Positions 10,351 to 22,808 of a DNA stretch of 64,000 bases are shown here, in pieces; the first letter of the stretch is position 1; each line of letters opens with the position of its first letter. The notes below the pieces were generated by a model. That model did not search any database and was not told the origin of the DNA. It was given only the letters and a program-made list of their open reading frames with translations. The stretch spans positions 1 to 64,000 of the forward strand of contig NMRA01000537.1 of NCBI GenBank assembly GCA_002633005.1. The letters run 5' to 3'. The translations under genes were made by a program, and so were the position numbers. Source of the DNA: Phoronis australis (Eukaryota > Phoronida > Phoronidae).

Positions 10351-12119
10351 GTTAATAAAATCTGCATTGTCAACCAGTGTAATCTTTGAAAACGAAAATG
10401 AAAAACGAGTGGTTTTACACTCTCCGTCTCTGGGAGTACGTAATCATGCTCTCAGCTGTAGGTACAATGCACTGGAAGAAGAACACGAGGATGACACATG
10501 TACGAAATCCTGCGTAGTGTAGCACTAAAGAATTGTCATCTTTGGCGATAGTTGAGTATACATGTAAATGTACATTTTCCCGCAGCTTGCTATTGCCTAT
10601 TTGCAGACTATGTCTGAGACTATGTCTCTGTTATCGCAGCTGCCAGTCTCTTGTCAGCCGTGTCACCGGGGGTACGCAATAGTTGTGGTCGCAACCACCG
10701 GGGGGCACAGAATTTCACTAGACTCCGCAACAGGACATAGGCTCTGCAGCCGGTCTATCTAACACAGCTTCTTCCACGTCTACCACATCCGACTCACCTT
10801 GTCGCAAAGTTGAGATTCTAAAGTACAAACAAAAGAATTAAATAATGACACCGATAGAAAAATGATTCCTATAGGGATATTAGTGTTGAATAACGCTTCA
10901 GTTCAGTTACGCATTGACTGTGTCGTTATTAATCAGCATTTGATGAGTACCCCACATAAAGCATTAGTGACAGTCAGTAACTGACAATAGGCGAAAATGG
11001 GTTCAGACAAATACACTAAGATTGTAATAGAGAACACAATTAGTAGCTCAGAGGATGTGCTACTGTCCAGCCTATCATTACAAAGACACTGGTCATATAA
11101 ATTAGAAGATAGTTCATCCCGGAGCTATGGCTGGCAACACTTTTTTTAAGTCGTAATGGTAAGAATATGAAAAATTGACACTAATGCACTGATTAAGAAC
11201 AACCGTTACAGCCCCCCAACCCCACTAATAGAATCCTTTATACGATGATATAATTGCCAATGTGCTATGAGTTCAAAAATCAACAATAAATGTTTATAAG
11301 TTAAAATAAACAAATATCCAACTCAAATAAGCGCAAATTGCTTGTTCATCGATCGTCCACTCACAGCTGACCTGAGTCGAGACCAGACACACACACACCC
11401 ACACGGGCGCACACACACACAGGGTGAATGTTACGGTCAGTTTATAAAAAAAATGTAAACTACTAAATTCACTAAAAAGTTTCAATTCCAGTTGTATAAA
11501 TGTTATACGCCGTGGGCCCAGTTACATAAATGTAATACGCCGTATAGCAGCAATGACCTCGCATTATAACGCGTCAAGTTGTTATTGTTTAACAATGCAC
11601 CTGACGTCATACAACAATTTATCCAGCGGATAACTTGAAGCTTTATGCAACTCAGCAATATTCGTGTTGACATAAAATTCTGTTATTTCACTTCGTAAAA
11701 GTCTTCAGATTTCGATAAACCCACGCCAAGTGTCAAGTAATCATTAACACTAGTCACCAGTGCCTAGGCAATCCAACAACAACATGCAACTTGCCTTCAA
11801 CATCCTTCACATAATCGCCCCAGAAAAACTTGTAGCCTTTCTGCGGGGAATGTTTTGATTTCTTGGTCTTGAGCTTTGCAATCTTTTCCACGTCAGAGTG
11901 GGTTGAACGTGTTAGTATTGCCAGGTTTTTACAGCACAAAGTGCTCGCAGGCCTACCGCATTCGGCCATGACGACACAAGTGGGACGTCCAGCCTCGGTT
12001 TGGCGAGCTTGCGACGCTAGCGACACGCTTCCGTGCAAACAGTTAATAGGATAAACACACAGTGTATATATAAAAAGTTCGTTGAAAATACAACTAAACT
12101 TTTTGTTTGATATCTTGAT
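10351..12119. other. No gene recognised; short CA repeat
   Basis: No convincing exon. A (CA)n-rich tract lies near 11390-11420. The N-terminal part or terminal repeat of the transposase element may lie in 10350-10950 but was not recognised. Confidence 0.4.
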
Positions 12120-12492
12120 ACAGAGTCGTTTGTAGTGTTGATGTGCAGCGTGATATTCCATATATCTTTTCAGCAGCTATGGCTAAATTACGTTGCTCCA
12201 ACCACAACTTGATGATAGAGAAAGGTAGACATGCTCTCGTGGACCAAAAATACCGTGTGTGTTGTTTCTCTGTGTCCCTAATCGAAGATGAATACCATTT
12301 TATATGTGTTTGTAAAATGTAACTGCTCTCTGAGAACTGCATTTATACCTGAGTGGTGCTCGCGTGAACCAAATAAACATAAATTTGTAAAACTAATGAA
12401 AATGTCGGGGCCCATTGCTCAGATTAATCTAATGAAATAGGTATTTCACGCCACTGCTCTGAGGGAAAAGCTGCTCAGCGTTATCCTGTAAA
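12120..12492 (+). pseudogene. LINE ORF2 C-terminal tail (non-LTR retrotransposon, 3' end)
   Basis: The plus strand reads IFSAAMAKLRCSNHNLMIEK, GRH, then R-V-C-C and IEDEYHFICVC. This is the characteristic C-terminal signature of many LINE polyproteins (lRcs-H-L-iE-GR..R-C-x-x-C..IEDE-HF-x-x-C). After a frameshift come EPNKHKFVKLM and HATALREKLLS, matching the final helices. Only the last ~120 residues remain, as expected for a 5'-truncated LINE copy. Relic. Confidence 0.75.
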
Positions 12493-12839
12493 TTTTATGT
12501 AACATGTGGGCCAAGGCCTTAAATGTTGAAATACATGAATTTGAATGTTCAGCTACACTGTATGTAACTGAGAGATATAACAAACGAACACACGAATATA
12601 GACCGAAGCTCGTCCACTTTGAACTCAACCGTTCAACCCAAGCTTATAATAAGCTTGAGGAGCAACGTACCGATACTCTCGCTAGTATTGCCAACTCGGC
12701 GTACGCCAAGTAATCTCAAGCAACATTGTTTTGACTCTGTGACCGACTCTTTGAAACAAAAATTTAGTCGCGTGTATGTACATGTATTTGTGTGTGTATC
12801 TGTATTTTGGTAGCAGACGTTCTTTCACACACGTTTCAT

Positions 12840-12876
12840 GCATGCATGTGCGTGTGCGTGTGCGTGTGCGTGTATA
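12840..12876 (+). repeat. (GTGCGT)n microsatellite
   Basis: TGTGCGTGTGCG repeated several times after CATGCATGCATG. Low-complexity tract. Confidence 0.85.
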
Positions 12877-14672
12877 TGAATATACGGGTTATCCACCTAC
12901 ATAGGACTATTACTGTCATATCCTATCGAGAATTTTTTTCATCTGGGAATGTCCCAACGAGACCGAAGGTGGGCTTACTTTTCTGCAATATCTTCAATGT
13001 TAACTAATTTACTTCATGTATCTCGTAGCCATTCATGGAATGTTGCCACATCATTCTTGTTTTTTTACCATTCCTTTTATAAACGACAAAATCCATAACA
13101 GTAAATTCTGAAAACTTATTGCATTATGGTTGGCCCCCAAACCCCGTGGGATGTCCCGTCTCCCATCCTCTACCCAGTTGCCCATTGAGAGTCTTCGAGC
13201 CTGTCGTCGGACATTGCTTCTTTTGTTTTGATAAACAACGACTTTGTTGGTTTTTTACTTACACGGTAATGCTTCTACAAACTCCACTTTTTTTGACGAT
13301 GCTTCAGTGAACTTAGCAGCAGGCTAATATTGGAAAAAATTCGATTTATCATTCGATCTCCAAATACAAAAGAGAACGAAACGAACTGAGCTCTTCTCAA
13401 GGATATTGATAAATGTCGTACAGCTCTACAAAGGGTCCAAAATATTCTCAAATTTCAAATGACAATAAATGAATTGTTTATTGACTGAGGAACAATATTA
13501 GTGGTTTAAATTCACAAACTGTTTATCGAAAAAGATTTTTAGGTCCGTAAATAAACAAAATTAATCGAATTGCTCATTAACTTGGACAAATTAATTGTCT
13601 TAGCCATTCCTTGATGTTTTTAATTTCCAGGATTATTTTTGTTCTTCAAAACTTAATCGTTTGTTCGCCGTTCCTGTGAAGAGTGACGCAGACTTTCAAA
13701 ATAAGGAAAACAATGTACTAGGTCCCGAACAGAATCTCAGTAAACCACGGCAAGTGAATTTGAGCTCCTAGTGGACGTCTGTACATTTTTGGGACACCCT
13801 GTGTATCCTTTTCTCTACCCACCAGAAACTGAACTACCTGTGTTTCAACAGCGGATATTGAGATAACCCCAAAAGCACTATACCAGGGACCTCAGGACGT
13901 CGCCCTTTCAAAAATATCTTCAAAGAATGACCCCAATAAAATAAACTTTTCTCAAAATGGGTCATGATTATTAAATAAATAAATAACATTGAATTCTGCA
14001 ACACATAACACGCTATAGTGAACATATCAGTCATTTGTTTCGTGATTGAATGTTTTGCAATTGTTATTCTGGCTAGAGGACTGTGAAAAGGTGAACATAA
14101 TCACTACTGTGTCAGATGTTGTTGCCTGGCCAAACAGTGAATGTGGTAGGGGCCTTTTTATATAGGTTTCATTTGCTGCTCAATAAGTTGCCCTTCGTCT
14201 TATTTCAATACTGTTACGTAGCAGTGGATTCCGCACACAAATATTTATTGGAAAACATCTGAAGAGTAATAAAAAGCGCTTTGACAGCAAGATTAAGACA
14301 ATTAATGCAAGCACATACATGTACATGTAGTCGCTACGCGGCTGGCTGGCGTTCAGTTCACTTTAATTGTTGTGGTTCTGTGTACAAGTTAACAGAGCGC
14401 TGTGACCTCAATGACCCAGCTAGCACTCACATGCTGTGGACTGTGAATTCCAAAAATAGTATCTTTTTTAGCTCTGTAGACTGACTTCGGGCTCACAGTT
14501 ACGGTACTAGTGCTCAAGCTTCCTGACCATTAACCTAACTATGCGTTCTTATGATTGATTCGGGTCATGGCCCTAAGCGGCACCTAGCAGATCAAGAATA
14601 TTACAAATTTCTGGCGATGGAGGTAGATATGAATGGGGTGGGTGTAGTTTGGCAACGTCGAATTGCTTAGTG

Positions 14673-14686
14673 NCCCCCCCCCCCTT
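14673..14686. other. N plus poly-C run (assembly uncertainty)
   Basis: A single N at 14673 is followed by about 11 C. The homologous place in unit 2 (about 35760) reads GTGCCCCCC without an N, which helps to judge the true sequence. Confidence 0.75.
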
Positions 14687-15509
14687 CCAATAATTTTACC
14701 CTCCTAAAGGCCAGATGTATGCGCGTATACATGCAAGTTCACGGCTATGCCGAAACATACAGAACATAATTATCGCACAATGATGCCTTAGAAACTAAAT
14801 AATATAGATTGTTGAATGGTTCTGGTGTTATTAAACGTATCATGAGGAATGATATAGTTTTTAAAAATATCACTCGAGGACGAAGCTCAAGTTCTGTGAT
14901 ATAAATAACATTTTCCGTCTGGTAAAAGATCCTATTTCAGTTCCGCCATGTTGATGCTTTTGGAACTACTTACATTAACAAATGGTAAATAGAGTGAAGG
15001 TACTATGCAAAGGTGTCTATGGATCGCCTAATGTAAGAACTGTATCATGTGCTAAACTGTGTGTTAGAACGCATTGGATTTTTTGTTCGAGTGTCATGAT
15101 TCCGTTATCAGTCGGTAGCGTGTCGACTTTGAATACCTCGTTTTCTATCTGTAGTTCAGTCGAGTGGTGATGTCTGAGTACATTCTAGGAGAGGACATTT
15201 TGAAATTTGCACAGCTTTCTAGTGTTAATATTGAAATAGACGGTTAACCTTTTATCCATAGCAAACATCAAAACCCGTGATATCAGAGGCATCTTAACTG
15301 TTCGTGTTCATTAATTTCTTGCAAGGAAAACGTTGGAATCCTTTTCTTAAAACCCTCATCAGTAAAGAACAGATGAAAGAATATTTAAACTTCGTTTAGA
15401 ACGGCATATTCTTTTGCTGTAAAAAACACCCTTTCGGGCGGCACTTTTCGTACAGTTCTTCTTTTGGAATACCCCTCCGGCTGACACGGTATGAATTTGG
15501 CTAGTATTA

Positions 15510-15592
15510 CATTATCATTACTACTTGTACTACTATTACTGCTATTACTACTATTACTACTATCACTAATATTACTCGTCATTATTATTAAT
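15510..15592 (-). repeat. Trinucleotide repeat (ACT/ATT)n
   Basis: Repeats of ATTACTACT with interruptions read on the minus strand as poly-Ser/Asn in a short open frame. The frame is probably an accident of the repeat. The downstream part (15385-15500) is homologous to the zinc-finger relic region of unit 2. Confidence 0.6.
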
Positions 15593-16144
15593 AATATTTT
15601 TAAATTTATTTAACGAGGACACAATAAGTGTTAATACATCATGGTCCTCAAAAATTTTAAATTCATCTTATTCATGATTCAATGATTTCACCCGGTTTCG
15701 CATAGTGGACAGCGAGTTCTGTTTCAAAAAGATTTTAAAGGGGTTCCTATGTTCAGCCTTAACAATGTTGTGAAAGGTCTCGACAGCTGTGAATGAAGGG
15801 TAGCCCTACTTTTTGAAACGAGGTTTTTTGTACATACAAAACACGCAACAATTTTATGTGGAACGGACCCCAATGTTCTTAGAAAAACACAATGATTATC
15901 AGCGTGATTTGAACTCTCTCCCATGCCAAATGACGTGGTTTGGATATCGCAAGGTATTGCTTAATTTGCAAGATCCACGCGACGGCGTAAGCGGGTCGCA
16001 TGGTTATCTCCTATGGGACACTCCCATTGTATTCCTTTGTTGCGTCTTTGTTCGACATAACAACACAGGTCATATGGATACCGCGCCTTAGGCGCACATC
16101 AGCCCGTTACTGATAAATGCTTGCCGTTATCTTCATTTTGATAA

Positions 16145-16731
16145 ACTCGCTGGTTCCCTGCGTGCCGCTAGGTGGTTGGTAACCAGGACGCAGGTATCAC
16201 TTAATTTTCTTAGTGGGGATGTTTTTACACCGGCGTTTCTGATTGGCTAGTCGAATTCTAAACAGGCAGCGCTTTACGCAAACTGGCATGACTGATGGAC
16301 TGAAGTGTGAATGTGGTCTGTTCGGCAGACAAATCGGTGCTTGAAATTTATGTTCAGGAAATGCGAATCCTAGAAATTGTGGTTGGGCCTTTTAGGAGTG
16401 CATCTTTTACTGTCGATGACTTTTGTTTACGATACTGTCCTGTATTCATTGGCAGTATGAATAACACACCGTCAAACTGCATGACCAGATGTGTTTATTG
16501 TACATGCATGTGCTTCAAGCACGCGGCTATTAAATATCACTGCAGAAACGAAATCTTTGCTGCGACACCACTTGTATGACAAGGCTAAAAATCGTTCACA
16601 GTCCGCCATTTTTTCACGGTGTTGTAAAGCTAACCAATGACTGCTGAGGTTAAATCAACCATTGCTAAAGCGCGTGCCACTGCGTGATACCCGTGCATGC
16701 TGGCTAGGCACGTGGGGGAACCAGCGAGTAC
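16145..16731. mobile_element. 587-bp inverted-repeat element with GATAA target duplication
   Basis: The ends are ACTCGCTGGTTCCC (16145) and GGGAACCAGCGAGTAC (ending 16731). GATAA flanks both sides (16140-16144 and 16732-16736). In unit 2 the matching place (about 36915) runs straight from the TTACCTTCATCATATAAG block to AAAACAAATTGAACAATGG, so that site is empty. The interior has inverted subterminal blocks (CTGATTGGCTAG, GCTAACCAATGAC) and no coding frame of note. Non-autonomous DNA transposon. Confidence 0.8.
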
Positions 16732-17809
16732 GATAAAAACAAAGTGAACAATTGATACACGTATCTATTGATATCTATGCGATGAACTTGTTACCTAGTT
16801 TCCCGTGGTTTCATTGAAACGTGAATTGTGGAACCAAAACGGCCAACGTTGAAGTCAGCGATGTTCAATATACGCTTTTCACGCAATGTATCAAAACGGT
16901 TAAGATACCAAATTCCCTTATCTGCCTACAACCACGCTTGCTGTTGACAGCGAGCTGCTATACAAACAATGCCGCCTTATGAGACTCGTGGCTTCACGTC
17001 CATTAATAGTACTATCTTTGTCTTTATTTATATATGCTAACGAGCATTGACCAAATAGCAATTTTAATTCATATTTTATCTTAAAAGACGCAACTAAGAT
17101 AAAGTGCATGTTTTTGTAGTACGAAAGGCAGACAGCCAGCTTTTTCTGGGCTATCGACCTAGACCTGGTTTGAGCAAAATGATGATGTTCTTTGAGAGTG
17201 CCAAAATACTTTCTTTTCCCCAGCTAGGCCTTCCATTTTTACGTATACACGTCACCCTTTGATCTGTTGTTACCACTACTATTTCAGACAGGTGTGAAAT
17301 CACAGGAATAATTATTGATATTTCTTTCAGCTTTTAACTTCAAGGCAATAAAATACTGGCTGAAATAAACCAAACCATCGTGGACTAAAACGGGTGTATT
17401 TTCTATCAAATTGGCTTCGGAAATTGAATTCTCCGTGAAAAATTTGTTACTGTCGCTTATTCCCGAAGAAATATGATAAATATTAGCCAATGTCATTGTT
17501 TCTGTTGTGCTCACGGAGAGAAGTGTGTTTATTGTAACGGCAGATACAAACTTGGTTGATGACCTGTGAACAACAACAAAAGATTGCAAGAACGCTTTAA
17601 CAATAAAAACTTTTTACCTGATGCTGGAAACTCCTTTCGCCTGGACTTGAAACTTTACGGGGTGCATTGTCACTATTGCAAGAAACTACGCATGTTGAAA
17701 AACATGGAAAGCACATAGGGACACAGTCATGTATGAATTCGAGCTGGCGCATTTGATAGAATTTGATTCAAATAATCCGAGAAATAATGCATTAAGTGTG
17801 TGAACCGCT

Positions 17810-18364
17810 CTACTCCGTGTGACAAATACCATGCAAACTCATGAAATATGACGTTGCTTTCGTAAAATGTAACAATGGTATTTGTTCAAGGTCAAGGTCG
17901 TCTCCATTATTCACGGACTGCCTGCTCTCAGATGATCTATCTGATGACGGTCTTGAATTTATTTTTGAAGTTTTTCTCGAAAAATTGCTTTCGCTCGATA
18001 AGTTATCCTCGCTAGACGATGTTTCAACCATTTTCTTCAGCACAGCATCATAATCTGCCCACATTTTGTATTCATCCATTTACTGTTCAGTTGACTCGGA
18101 GATGGAAGTCACGCCTTCCTCAGTTACGAGGGCGCGCGTCTTTTCGCCACTTTCATTGCTACAAGTTTTTCTAATGGTTGGACACTTTTTGTCTTCTGCT
18201 TCCCATCCGTAGTAGTCGACACCTGGTGGTTCAAACCAGTCAGCTTTCTGCGTGCCCATTGGTAATTTCATTTTGTTCAATAACTTTGCGGCGTTACATT
18301 CTTCTTCAGAAGTTTCACTCTCACTTCTGGGTTCTTTCAAGTTTTTTCGTATTCCAAGCACACA
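17810..18364 (-). pseudogene. Unrecognised acidic, Ser-rich open frame with one in-frame stop
   Basis: I do not recognise this protein. Two open stretches lie in the same minus-strand frame, split by one TAA (18080-18082). The first has SESETSEEECNAAKLLNK then QKADWFEPPGVDYYGWEAED. The second has DEYKMWADYDAVLKKMVE and a Ser/Arg/Glu-rich tail. Just upstream, at 18388-18474, a further ATG opens 28 acidic codons (MSNVDTNENVDG... FGNE) ending at a possible donor GA|GTAAGA. The composition is non-random and protein-like. It lies in the part of unit 1 with no partner in unit 2. It could be a dying gene, a retrocopy or exons of a real gene; function unknown. Confidence 0.35.
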
Positions 18365-20414
18365 ATATCGAGTTAAGGCAACGATTCTTACTCATTTCCA
18401 AAAATCCCAATTGGCAGATCCTCTTCTGAGACCAGATTGCCGTCAACGTTCTCGTTAGTATCAACATTACTCATGAACAAAATTACTAACACTGAAGTTT
18501 CTGACGTCATTCTTATCTCCCATGTCATCATAACCAATGTCATCAATTAATTTACGGTAGATATTTGTAATTTTGTTCTGGATTACGTTTCTTTGTTGAC
18601 TCTATTTTTGTGGTGATGGAATCAAGCTCTTTTATGACCTGCAATTTTGCAGAAAACAGACATAATATTTCTCACGGATTTCTGCACATACATATTGATA
18701 GTAAATTCAGGTATCTTGACATTCTTCGTCGGTAAACAGGGGGGGGGGGCGAAAGTGCTTTTTGTGACAGTCAAACTGGTAAATGGAGACCAGGCAAGAC
18801 TCACAATGTGCTCTCACGACACAGGACTCGGTAGAGTTCAGTAGCTGTCTCGCGACTATAAAAGTCTAACCAAAATCACGAGTTCCCTTTTAGAATACAG
18901 GATATTATCTCATGTAATCTCGCGAAGTCTTGCTTTTGGTGAGTTTCCAGCGTAGTTCTTAGCGTTACTGAACTTGACCCAGAAGTGCGTTAAATAACGC
19001 CTGCTGCGCTTTCGAGCAGATGTTGCAAAACCACGTACTTCAATTGTTTGGCATAGCGACGCCATGCGACTTGACTTGTGCAGTATTTTCAGTCTTAATC
19101 TCTAGATATCCTTGGTTGCTGATGAACTTGGCCTAAATACCTCGTGCTGGTTACCATTGTTAACACGAAGTATTGCGCTGGGTTTGGTATCACACCAAGG
19201 TGATTTTCCCGAAACAGACCCCAAACTTTGCTAATATTTTTCTTACTTCAGTGAGGGTCCCAAAACATTGCCTAAAGCTCAAAAAAATATTTCGAACAAA
19301 TGCTCTAGACCGTGCTGCGAGAAGATTATTAATCGCTGATTATCAATTTTTTTTCAGCAGTGGATCGACAAATGTATTCCATAGATTGTTTTTCAATTTC
19401 AAAATTCACATCGAGTTGCACTAAGATGCTGATGGGAAACATTTCTAGGATCGACTGTAAAATAGATTGCCTTCATAGTTCCAGATTTCTCTCGCATTTA
19501 GACTGTGTTGTCAGCTTACCAAGGACATATTACTTAAAAACATTATTTCACGTTTCTTCGTGCTTCGTTGCGCTAAATCCAACGAGTGTAGTGTAGGGGA
19601 AAACCGCCGACACGCTAACGAACACGTGACCATTAAAAAACCTTCAACCGTAGCATAAGGTTAAAACACGAAATTGACAATTTGCAAATTGGAAGTTAAT
19701 GTTTCTTTAAAGGATTTGCAAAAGTTTGAAGCCTTCACGGATGACGTGACCTGTCAAATTGGATAACATCGGTCTACAGTCGTGACAACAGGGATAGTTT
19801 TGACCGGGAGAAATGCACTTACACGAAATTGCTATTCCTGTGAAACAGCCTCTGTACTCAGCCGGACACGGCGGCCTCGAAGCAGCTTCCGCATTTGGTG
19901 TTTTCAAAGACGATATCCAAATGTTAAAAAGCTTGGAACGCGAAAGCTCGACAAAAATATATTTTAACAATTCCTGGCTCGAGCATCGCTTTGCAACTTC
20001 AGCTACAGCGCTATTCGCTTTCACCTGTGAAAGAATTTCCACAAAAAATAGAAAAAATAACAATTTTTGAAGTAAGCGCAAAGAAAAACTCTAGTCAACA
20101 CAGTGTTTCTAATATCCCTTCAACTTATGATATATGCACGCATGCGCTCACAGTCATTCAACAAATACCTGTGTGATGAGATGGATGTGGACGTCCGATT
20201 TTCATGTGCGATTGCACTCCGAATCTGAGGTCGGCATCACAATAAGATTAAAGCCACTCAATCAAGCAAATTTCCGAAAATAGTCCCAAGTGCATTTTAG
20301 AATATATTGAATATTACGAAACATTTACTACTACATTGTAATTCTAAACAGTTCGGACTTACATAAATTCCCTCTTAATCGGACTTGAAGTCGCCATTGT
20401 TTTGTTTACATCAA

Positions 20415-20427
20415 AGGTCAAAGGTCA
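20415..20427 (+). promoter_or_regulatory. Perfect DR1 nuclear-receptor-type element upstream of DUF229 gene 1
   Basis: AGGTCAAAGGTCA is two AGGTCA half-sites spaced by one base, the classic DR1 site for HNF4, COUP-TF, RXR or PPAR type receptors. It lies about 460 bp before the large exon, in a block shared by all three units (AATCGGACT..GAAGTCGCCATTGTT). Unit 3 keeps a one-mismatch version at 57575-57587. Unit 2 has lost the second half-site. Function is inferred. Confidence 0.4.
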
Positions 20428-20876
20428 CACTTTCCATATCAGGAAAATTTGCTATGTTTATATCTTGCCACAAGAAGACCAGGTTTTCCTTGTGAGAGAA
20501 AAATCGGCGATGTGGCTAGCAGTTCAAAGTTTGTTTTTCTAGATTTTGTGACTAAAAGAAAAGTGCTTTGACATCAACAAAAATTCATATGTTTGCAAAC
20601 AAACCGTATGACAAAATGCAGTGTTTAGTCAATTTCACGCTGCTCCCAACGGAAACAATGTAAAGCATATTTTTCATCAACAAACAAGAGAAAATTTCTG
20701 TTTTCCCCTGCTTCAAAGACTGTTTTTAATTAATGCTCAGTAGATTTTCCGTTGAAATATTTTGAAATAAGGAAAGTAAACTTTGGAATGTTTTTAGAGA
20801 TCCGTAATTGCTTTAGTAAAGTCGGCTGTTTGTTGCACAATCGTTTTAGTTAAATATGTATCATTTTCATTTCCAG

Positions 20877-22808
20877 TTGTTACTGAAAAGGTTGTTTCGG
20901 AGGCAGCGAAGCTACCGAAAGTTGCTAAACTGTGCAGCCCTTGGTGGTTTGGTTATCATTTTCAAATTGCTTTGGCAGAACGTTCTCGTAAACCTTCAGG
21001 TTTTCGTGCAAAGCTTTCCAATCGTTCCTGTTGGAATGCAAGGTTGTCACTACCCAGACATGGAGCCTTGGACGCCAATGATCAAGCCGTTTGTGAAGCG
21101 ACTTCCACCACTCGTTTGTAGTAACATGAATAACTGGATCGATATTATTAATGGGAAATTCATTATTTCGCCAGATGCTGTTAAACAATTTGGTCAGATT
21201 TCCTGCCAGTATAAAGTTTTTGAAAGACACAATGACGTAACCACGACCGAGGGACCGACGCAAACTATAGCAAATAATACTGATATTCCTGCAGATTTCT
21301 TCCGCGTAAACTGTACCAGCACTTCCGGTCAGACGTATAGCAATGGGCACGCAGGAATTCATCCAATACCGGAACTTGTCGAAGAGGATAAACCGGCTAC
21401 ATCCAGTGGGCTAGGGTTGAACGTCCTGATCATCGGGTTCGACTCCGTGTCCCGGATGTCGATGATGAGGAAGATGCCCAAAACTTACAACTATCTTGTC
21501 AATCACTTGCAAGCTGTTGTCCTTAAAGGGTATAATATTGTCGGTGATGGAACACCTCAGGCACTGATTCCCATACTCACGGGGAAAACTGAGCTGGAAC
21601 TTCCACGAATCTTAAAGAGACTCAACAGCAAATTGCACGCGGACGTGTTCCCATTCGTATGGAAGAATTTCTCAGATCACGGGTACGCTACAGCGTGGTC
21701 GGAAGACAGACCGGACATTGGTACATTCACTTATCGCATGACGGGATTCAAGCAACAACCAACACATCATTATATGAGAATATTTCACAACATCATGAGC
21801 ACATCTTCACTGTGTATCGGCGATCGCTCGCGGCTACGTGTCGTGCTTGACTGGATAAAGGACTTTGTGAACGCATATCCAAACCGACGGAAATTTGGTT
21901 TCGTCTTCCATAACGAGCTGAGTCACGGTGGCAATGACCTTTTACAATACGGAGACGACTACTTACAACAGAACCTACAGTTCTATAAAGACTCGGGTCT
22001 ACTTAATAAGACTATGTTAATAGTAATGTCTGATCACGGATTGAGATATAGTGGATTCCGATCAACAATTCGTGGCAAGCAAGAGGAGAGGAATCCCTTC
22101 TTTTCATTTGTTCTTCCTGACTGGTTCAAAATCAAGCATGCAAAAGCATACAACAATTTGGTAAAGAACTCCGAGCGCCTGACGACGCCATTTGACATAC
22201 ATCCAACTTTATTGGACATCCTATACTTCGACGGACCGACGGTTGGTACTTTGTCAGATAGGAGTATTAGTCTGTTCCGAGAAATTCCGGTGGAGAGAAC
22301 ATGCCCGGATGCTGGCATTGAAGCTCATTGGTGCAACTGTTTGCAGTTTTCTTCGATAGCAGTAAACGATCCCGACGTTTTAAAGGCTTCGAAGGCGGTG
22401 GTTGATCAAATTAATAAAGTAACAGACTATAAGCGAAACATCTGCTCAAAATTGGATCTCAGCGAAATTCGTGCGGCTGTTGTTTTTCAGCACACAAAGA
22501 ACATGTTGGCGTTTAAAAAAACGTACGACGCAGACGGCTTAGTTCCGGAACTCAGTGACACCACTCGCGCCACACAACGGCTGTTGCAAGTAACTATTTT
22601 AACCAGCCCAAATGACGGTCTTTACGAGGCAACAGTAAAACAAAACCTGGACAATTACATTTTCTACTTGGACAGAGCCGACATTAGCCGTCTTAATAAA
22701 TACGGAAACACTGCACACTGCGTCAAAGATGATGCTCCCGACGATAGAAAGTTTTGTTTTTGCAAGGACATGATGCCAAATGGTCATATAGTATTGAATT
22801 CTTCTTGA
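20877..22808 (+). CDS. DUF229 family protein, copy 1 (large exon)
   Basis: DUF229 (Pfam PF02995) proteins have an alkaline-phosphatase/sulfatase-like fold; their substrate is not established. A basic cytoplasmic stretch (KRLFRR) is followed by a membrane anchor (about residues 24-40 counting from the upstream ATG at 20856) and a large lumenal or extracellular domain. Motifs: LNVLIIGFDSVSR (metal-binding Asp, ~196), GYNIVGDGTPQALIPILTG (putative nucleophile Thr ~233), NELSHGGN, MSDHGLRYSG (Asp-His ~392-393), PFDIHPTLLD (His ~449), RTCPDAGIEAHWCNC, and a Cys-rich C-terminus (AHCVKDD..FCFCKD). The exon holds 643 codons, near full length for the family. The sequence before 20877 looks like a splice acceptor (TCATTTCCAG) conserved in all copies. 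The true start is therefore probably in an unseen upstream exon, and the ATG at 20856 may be fortuitous. Confidence 0.93.
   Translation: MLLKRLFRRQRSYRKLLNCAALGGLVIIFKLLWQNVLVNLQVFVQSFPIVPVGMQGCHYPDMEPWTPMIKPFVKRLPPLVCSNMNNWIDIINGKFIISPDAVKQFGQISCQYKVFERHNDVTTTEGPTQTIANNTDIPADFFRVNCTSTSGQTYSNGHAGIHPIPELVEEDKPATSSGLGLNVLIIGFDSVSRMSMMRKMPKTYNYLVNHLQAVVLKGYNIVGDGTPQALIPILTGKTELELPRILKRLNSKLHADVFPFVWKNFSDHGYATAWSEDRPDIGTFTYRMTGFKQQPTHHYMRIFHNIMSTSSLCIGDRSRLRVVLDWIKDFVNAYPNRRKFGFVFHNELSHGGNDLLQYGDDYLQQNLQFYKDSGLLNKTMLIVMSDHGLRYSGFRSTIRGKQEERNPFFSFVLPDWFKIKHAKAYNNLVKNSERLTTPFDIHPTLLDILYFDGPTVGTLSDRSISLFREIPVERTCPDAGIEAHWCNCLQFSSIAVNDPDVLKASKAVVDQINKVTDYKRNICSKLDLSEIRAAVVFQHTKNMLAFKKTYDADGLVPELSDTTRATQRLLQVTILTSPNDGLYEATVKQNLDNYIFYLDRADISRLNKYGNTAHCVKDDAPDDRKFCFCKDMMPNGHIVLNSS

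Noticed and set aside
11400-11760. Possible promoter with repeated TAAATGTAATACGCCGTA words near 11500-11545
   Set aside because: Two short near-repeats only, with no gene attached.
20925-21362. Long minus-strand open frames opposite the DUF229 exons, repeated in all three copies
   Set aside because: They are antisense shadows of the conserved coding exon; similar ones lie at 42070-43207 and 58287-59632.
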